Source: an uncultured Collinsella sp. (GTDB lineage: Bacteria; Actinomycetota; Coriobacteriia; Coriobacteriales; Coriobacteriaceae). From it: a DNA stretch of 16,962 nucleotides. Below are positions 14,828 through 16,962 of this stretch, piece after piece. The stretch lies in NCBI GenBank assembly GCA_900556285.1, contig USOF01000002.1, positions 1-16,962 on the forward strand. The letters run 5' to 3'. Below the pieces are notes generated by a model that was given only the letters and a program-made list of their open reading frames with translations, was not told the origin of the DNA and made no database searches. Position 1 is the first letter of the stretch, and each line of letters opens with the position of its first letter. Made by a program: the position numbers and the translations under genes.

Positions 14828-14849
14828 GCACTTTACGCTATCAAAGTGC
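14828..14849. promoter_or_regulatory. Operator-like inverted repeat before the M20 amidohydrolase
   Basis: GCACTTT and AAAGTGC are perfect 7-bp arms separated by 8 bp, a size that fits a dimeric repressor site. The repeat lies 30 bp before the start codon, between the previous terminator and the SD. The same arms could also form an RNA stem. No sigma-70 promoter stands out nearby. Confidence 0.4.
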
Positions 14850-14879
14850 TTGCTGCAAAAACGTTACTGGAGGGCATCT

Positions 14880-16175
14880 ATGGCACCAGCACTGTCCGAT
14901 CTTCAACCGCAATCAGCGCCCAAGGCCACCGCGGCGGCGCAGACCGCTATCGGTGACGGTCTTGTTGCAGAAGCTCAGGCTTTTGCAGATGAGCTCGCTG
15001 CGTGGCGACACGATTTACATCAGATGCCCGAGCTGGGTAATAGCCTCCCGCAGACCTCTACGTATATCCAAGCGCGCCTGACCGAGATGGACATCCCATT
15101 TGCTACGCTCGTCGATGGTTCCTGCGTTGTGGGCCTTGTCGGCGCCGGTGCCGCCGCGGCCCAAGGCAATGGCATCTGCACGAATGAGCAGGCCGGTACG
15201 GTCATCATGCTTCGTGGCGATATGGACGCCCTGCCCGTTGCCGAGGAATCCGGCGAGCCCTTTGCATCCACCAACGGCTGCATGCACGCTTGCGGTCACG
15301 ATATGCACGCGACGGCGCTGCTTGGTGCGGCTCGTATGCTCAAAGCGCGCGAGGCAGAGCTTGTTGATGCCAACGCTACGGTTAAGTTGCTGTTCCAGCC
15401 GGGCGAGGAAACCTTTGAGGGTGCCCGCGCCGCCATCGCCGACGGTCTGCTGCAGAACCCGCGCCCTCAGGCGGCCTTTGCCATGCACGTTAACAGCCAA
15501 TCGCCGCTCGGCCTGGTGCTCTATGGGAGCCCGGCGCTTTCGGGCGTGTATGGTTTCCGCATCACGCTGCAGGGCAAGGGCGGCCATGGCTCGAGCCCCG
15601 AGATCTGCATCGACCCCATCACGACCGGCGTCCATGTGCACCTGGCGCTTCAGGAGCTCATCGCTCGCGAGGTGCCGGCCGCCAAGGAGGTCGCACTGAC
15701 CGTGGGTAAGTTTGCCGGTGGCCAAGCGGCCAACGTCATCCCGGATACCTGCGTGCTCGAAGGCACGCTGCGCGGCTTCGACGTCGAGCTCATGGAGCAC
15801 CTCAAGACCCGCATCGCGGAGGTCGTTAACGGCGTTGCCACAACATATCGTACGCCGGCGACCATCGAGACGCTTTCGGATGTTCCGCCGCTTGTACTCG
15901 ACAGCGATATGACTCAGGCGTCGCTTGGCTACGTGGGCGCAGTGCTGCCCAAGGCGGCTTTCTTGCCGCTTTTCCATGCCATGGCGAGTGAGGACTTCGC
16001 GCTTATCTCGAGCGAGATTCCGAGTGCGTACTTTACCGTGGGCGCGGCCGTAACCGACACGGACGAGCATTTTGCCCAGCACCATCCCAAGGCACGTTTT
16101 AACGATGCCGAGCTGCCGCTCGGTGCTGCGGCCTATACCGCCGTCGCTTTGGGCTATATCGCCGACCACCGGTAG
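14880..16175 (+). CDS. M20-family metallo-amidohydrolase (hippurate hydrolase-like)
   Basis: A 431-residue cytoplasmic zinc or manganese hydrolase that removes acyl groups from N-acyl amino acids or related amides (M20D, hippurate/IAA-amino-acid hydrolase group). Signatures are WRHDLHQMPEL (42-52), MLRGDMDALPV (110-120), MHACGHDMHATALLGAARML (135-154), FQPGEETFEGA (172-182), MHVNSQSPLG (202-211), the dimerisation-domain KGGHGSSP (233-240), HAMASEDFA (366-374) and HHPKARFND (401-409). The expected metal ligands Cys138, His140, Glu176/177, His203 and His401 are all present. About 30 extra residues precede the usual start. ATG at 14880 has GGAGGG 5 nt upstream; an in-frame TTG at 14826 is far less likely. 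The specific substrate cannot be read from sequence. Confidence 0.92.
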   Translation: MAPALSDLQPQSAPKATAAAQTAIGDGLVAEAQAFADELAAWRHDLHQMPELGNSLPQTSTYIQARLTEMDIPFATLVDGSCVVGLVGAGAAAAQGNGICTNEQAGTVIMLRGDMDALPVAEESGEPFASTNGCMHACGHDMHATALLGAARMLKAREAELVDANATVKLLFQPGEETFEGARAAIADGLLQNPRPQAAFAMHVNSQSPLGLVLYGSPALSGVYGFRITLQGKGGHGSSPEICIDPITTGVHVHLALQELIAREVPAAKEVALTVGKFAGGQAANVIPDTCVLEGTLRGFDVELMEHLKTRIAEVVNGVATTYRTPATIETLSDVPPLVLDSDMTQASLGYVGAVLPKAAFLPLFHAMASEDFALISSEIPSAYFTVGAAVTDTDEHFAQHHPKARFNDAELPLGAAAYTAVALGYIADHR

Positions 16176-16201
16176 CATCCAACCTTGCCTTTCAAGCCTG
16201 C

Positions 16202-16234
16202 GGGCATGGCCATAAGGCCTATGCCCTTGTCTTT
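16202..16234 (+). terminator. Hairpin after the amidohydrolase gene
   Basis: GGGCATGGCC pairs with GGCCTATGCCC around ATAA, with one bulged base, followed by TTGTCTTT. An outer pair, TTGCCTT near 16185 and AAGGCAA near 16236, could extend the structure. It lies 26 bp after the amidohydrolase stop and probably ends that transcript. Confidence 0.6.
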
Positions 16235-16254
16235 CAAGGCAATCTTGGGCACTA

Positions 16255-16271
16255 CCGGCGCCCGGCGCCGG
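16255..16271. repeat. 17-nt GC-only palindrome before the truncated MFS gene
   Basis: CCGGCGCC and GGCGCCGG flank a single C, giving a perfect palindrome made only of G and C. It lies 18 bp before the SD of the next gene. It may be an operator or a remnant of a terminator; no T-run follows. Confidence 0.45.
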
Positions 16272-16298
16272 CTATTCGTTTGTTAAATAAGGAGCAGT

Positions 16299-16748
16299 AT
16301 GCCCCAGCAGCGTAAGTTCTTCCCCGGCTGGCTCGTGGTGGCCTCCGGCTTCGTGATCATGGCCACGTGCTACACGATTTTCGTCAACTGCATGAGCCTG
16401 TTCCAGCCGCTCATCGTCAGCGACTTGGGAATATCTCTTGCGCAGTACAACATCTCCAATGCGATCTCTACCGTGGTGAGCGTTATCGGATCGCTTGTCA
16501 TTGGCCATGTTGCCGATAAAGTAAGCGGTCGCGTTTTGGGCTCCCTAACCGTTATCGCTACCTCTGCCGTTCTTGCCAGCATGAGCTTTGTCGGTGAGCT
16601 GTGGCAGGTCTACGTGCTCTTTGCCGTCTCTGGCTCCTTTGCGAGCGCCTGGATCGTGTGCCTGGCGTGCTCCGTGGTCATGCTCGTGTTCCTGCTGGCA
16701 TCCGAGCCCATCGCCGCCAAGCTGCGCGCGAGCGTGGCGGGGGAGTAG
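16299..16748 (+). pseudogene. Major facilitator superfamily transporter with an internal deletion
   Basis: The first about 115 residues look like the start of a normal MFS carrier: helix 1 (GWLVVASGFVIMATCYTIFV), helix 2 with QYNISNAISTVVSVIGSLVI, the A-loop HVADKVSGRVLG, helix 3 and helix 4 (VYVLFAVSGSFASA). The frame then enters WIVCLACSVVMLVFLLASEP and a short basic tail, which resembles the last helix and end of a full carrier. The whole product is 149 residues against about 400 for the family, so about 250-270 residues seem missing, with the join near residues 116-120 (nt 16645-16658). The frame stays open, so a short membrane protein could still be made, but it should not transport. ATG has AAGGAG 4 nt upstream, so the translation signal is intact. 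Confidence 0.75.
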
Positions 16749-16783
16749 ACGTCCGTCGCTCTTTTCTGTTCGCCCCGTTCTAT

Positions 16784-16847
16784 CCGTGGCCGCCTTGGAA
16801 GCCGAATGGATGCTCGTACCATCATTCGGTTTCCAAGGCGGCCACGG
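16784..16847. repeat. Long inverted repeat (24-bp arms) after the truncated MFS gene
   Basis: The arms at 16784-16807 and 16824-16847 are complementary at 23 of 24 positions, with a 16-nt loop. The left arm starts CCGTGGCCGCCTTGGAAGCC. No T-run follows, so it is not a standard terminator. Its size and its place before the CCTCCGTCCCC motif mirror the repeat at 8328-8397. Confidence 0.75.
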
Positions 16848-16864
16848 GCCTACGAAATGATCAG

Positions 16865-16914
16865 TTTTCCTCCGTCCCCAAGGGGTCACGTGATCCGAAG
16901 GCGACGGAGGAAAA
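16865..16914. repeat. 50-nt near-palindrome with the CCTCCGTCCCCAAGGG motif
   Basis: Perfect 12-bp outer arms, TTTTCCTCCGTC and GACGGAGGAAAA, enclose a 26-nt centre that itself contains the 8-bp palindrome TCACGTGA. The first half includes the 16-nt motif also present at 8413-8428. This layout resembles paired REP (repetitive extragenic palindrome) units facing each other. From 16915 to the window end I see no gene I can support. Confidence 0.7.
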
Positions 16915-16962
16915 GGGATTACAAACAGCGGCGGCGCGTCTGGCCGAACGAGTCCCCATACC

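Noticed and set aside
15015..16178. 387-codon minus-strand frame opposite the amidohydrolase
   Set aside because: The plus-strand frame carries all M20 metal ligands; the minus-strand product has no recognisable features.
16919..16962. Possible end of a minus-strand gene entering from the right edge (13 codons then TAA)
   Set aside because: Too short to recognise, and other frames are also open there. No support without the next sequence.
1..16962. CRISPR array, toxin-antitoxin, restriction or phage-defence system
   Set aside because: No regular direct-repeat and spacer array, no nuclease, methylase, toxin or reverse-transcriptase signature was seen in any supported gene.

Overview
The window is a 17 kb piece of a GC-rich bacterial chromosome. 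Every gene I can support lies on the plus strand, packed with short gaps and strong Shine-Dalgarno (SD) sites. Codon use, the PstB/regulator layout and the gene set suggest a member of Coriobacteriia (Actinomycetota), most likely Collinsella or a close relative. That placement is recognition and inference, since no rRNA or tRNA gene is present to confirm it.

Region 1 (1-3340) concerns phosphate. It holds the last 22 codons of a probable sensor histidine kinase, the phosphate-import ATPase gene pstB, an OmpR/PhoB-type response regulator and a membrane histidine kinase. The regulator and kinase are tightly coupled, with the kinase SD inside the end of the regulator gene. Upstream of pstB are three 11-bp-spaced repeats that look like a PHO box, which would let the two-component pair control pstB. 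No phoU lies between pstB and the regulator. A hairpin terminator closes the block.

Region 2 (3390-6070) is a compact tyrosine-phosphorylation cassette: a Wzz/CpsC-type membrane activator, a CpsD-type bacterial tyrosine kinase (BY-kinase) with a C-terminal tyrosine cluster, and a CpsB-type PHP phosphatase. A GNAT acetyltransferase follows. No glycosyltransferase, flippase or polymerase gene is in the window, so the cassette looks detached from any capsule locus.

Region 3 (6071-8440) is htpG (bacterial Hsp90). Its leader carries a terminator-like hairpin between a candidate promoter and the start codon. After htpG come a 25-bp-arm inverted repeat and a second hairpin built on a 16-nt motif that recurs at the window's end.

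Region 4 (8441-13713) is a two-gene operon of large YhgE/Pip-family membrane proteins (about 926 and 729 aa). Each has one N-terminal membrane helix, a long extracellular helical stalk and an ABC-2-type membrane domain. The first also has a second membrane block and a hydrophilic tail. A 13-bp-stem terminator ends the operon.

Region 5 (13712-16962) has an EamA-family (DMT) transporter with a strong terminator, an M20 metallo-amidohydrolase with an operator-like inverted repeat in its leader, and a major-facilitator gene that has apparently lost its middle: helices 1-4 run straight into a typical last helix. The final 210 bp hold no gene but contain a 24-bp-arm hairpin and a 50-nt near-palindrome sharing the 16-nt motif seen after htpG.

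I found no CRISPR array, transposase gene, prophage gene or RNA gene. The most unusual items are the paired intergenic repeats, the collapsed transporter gene, the stand-alone tyrosine-kinase cassette, the asymmetric YhgE/Pip pair and the htpG leader hairpin.
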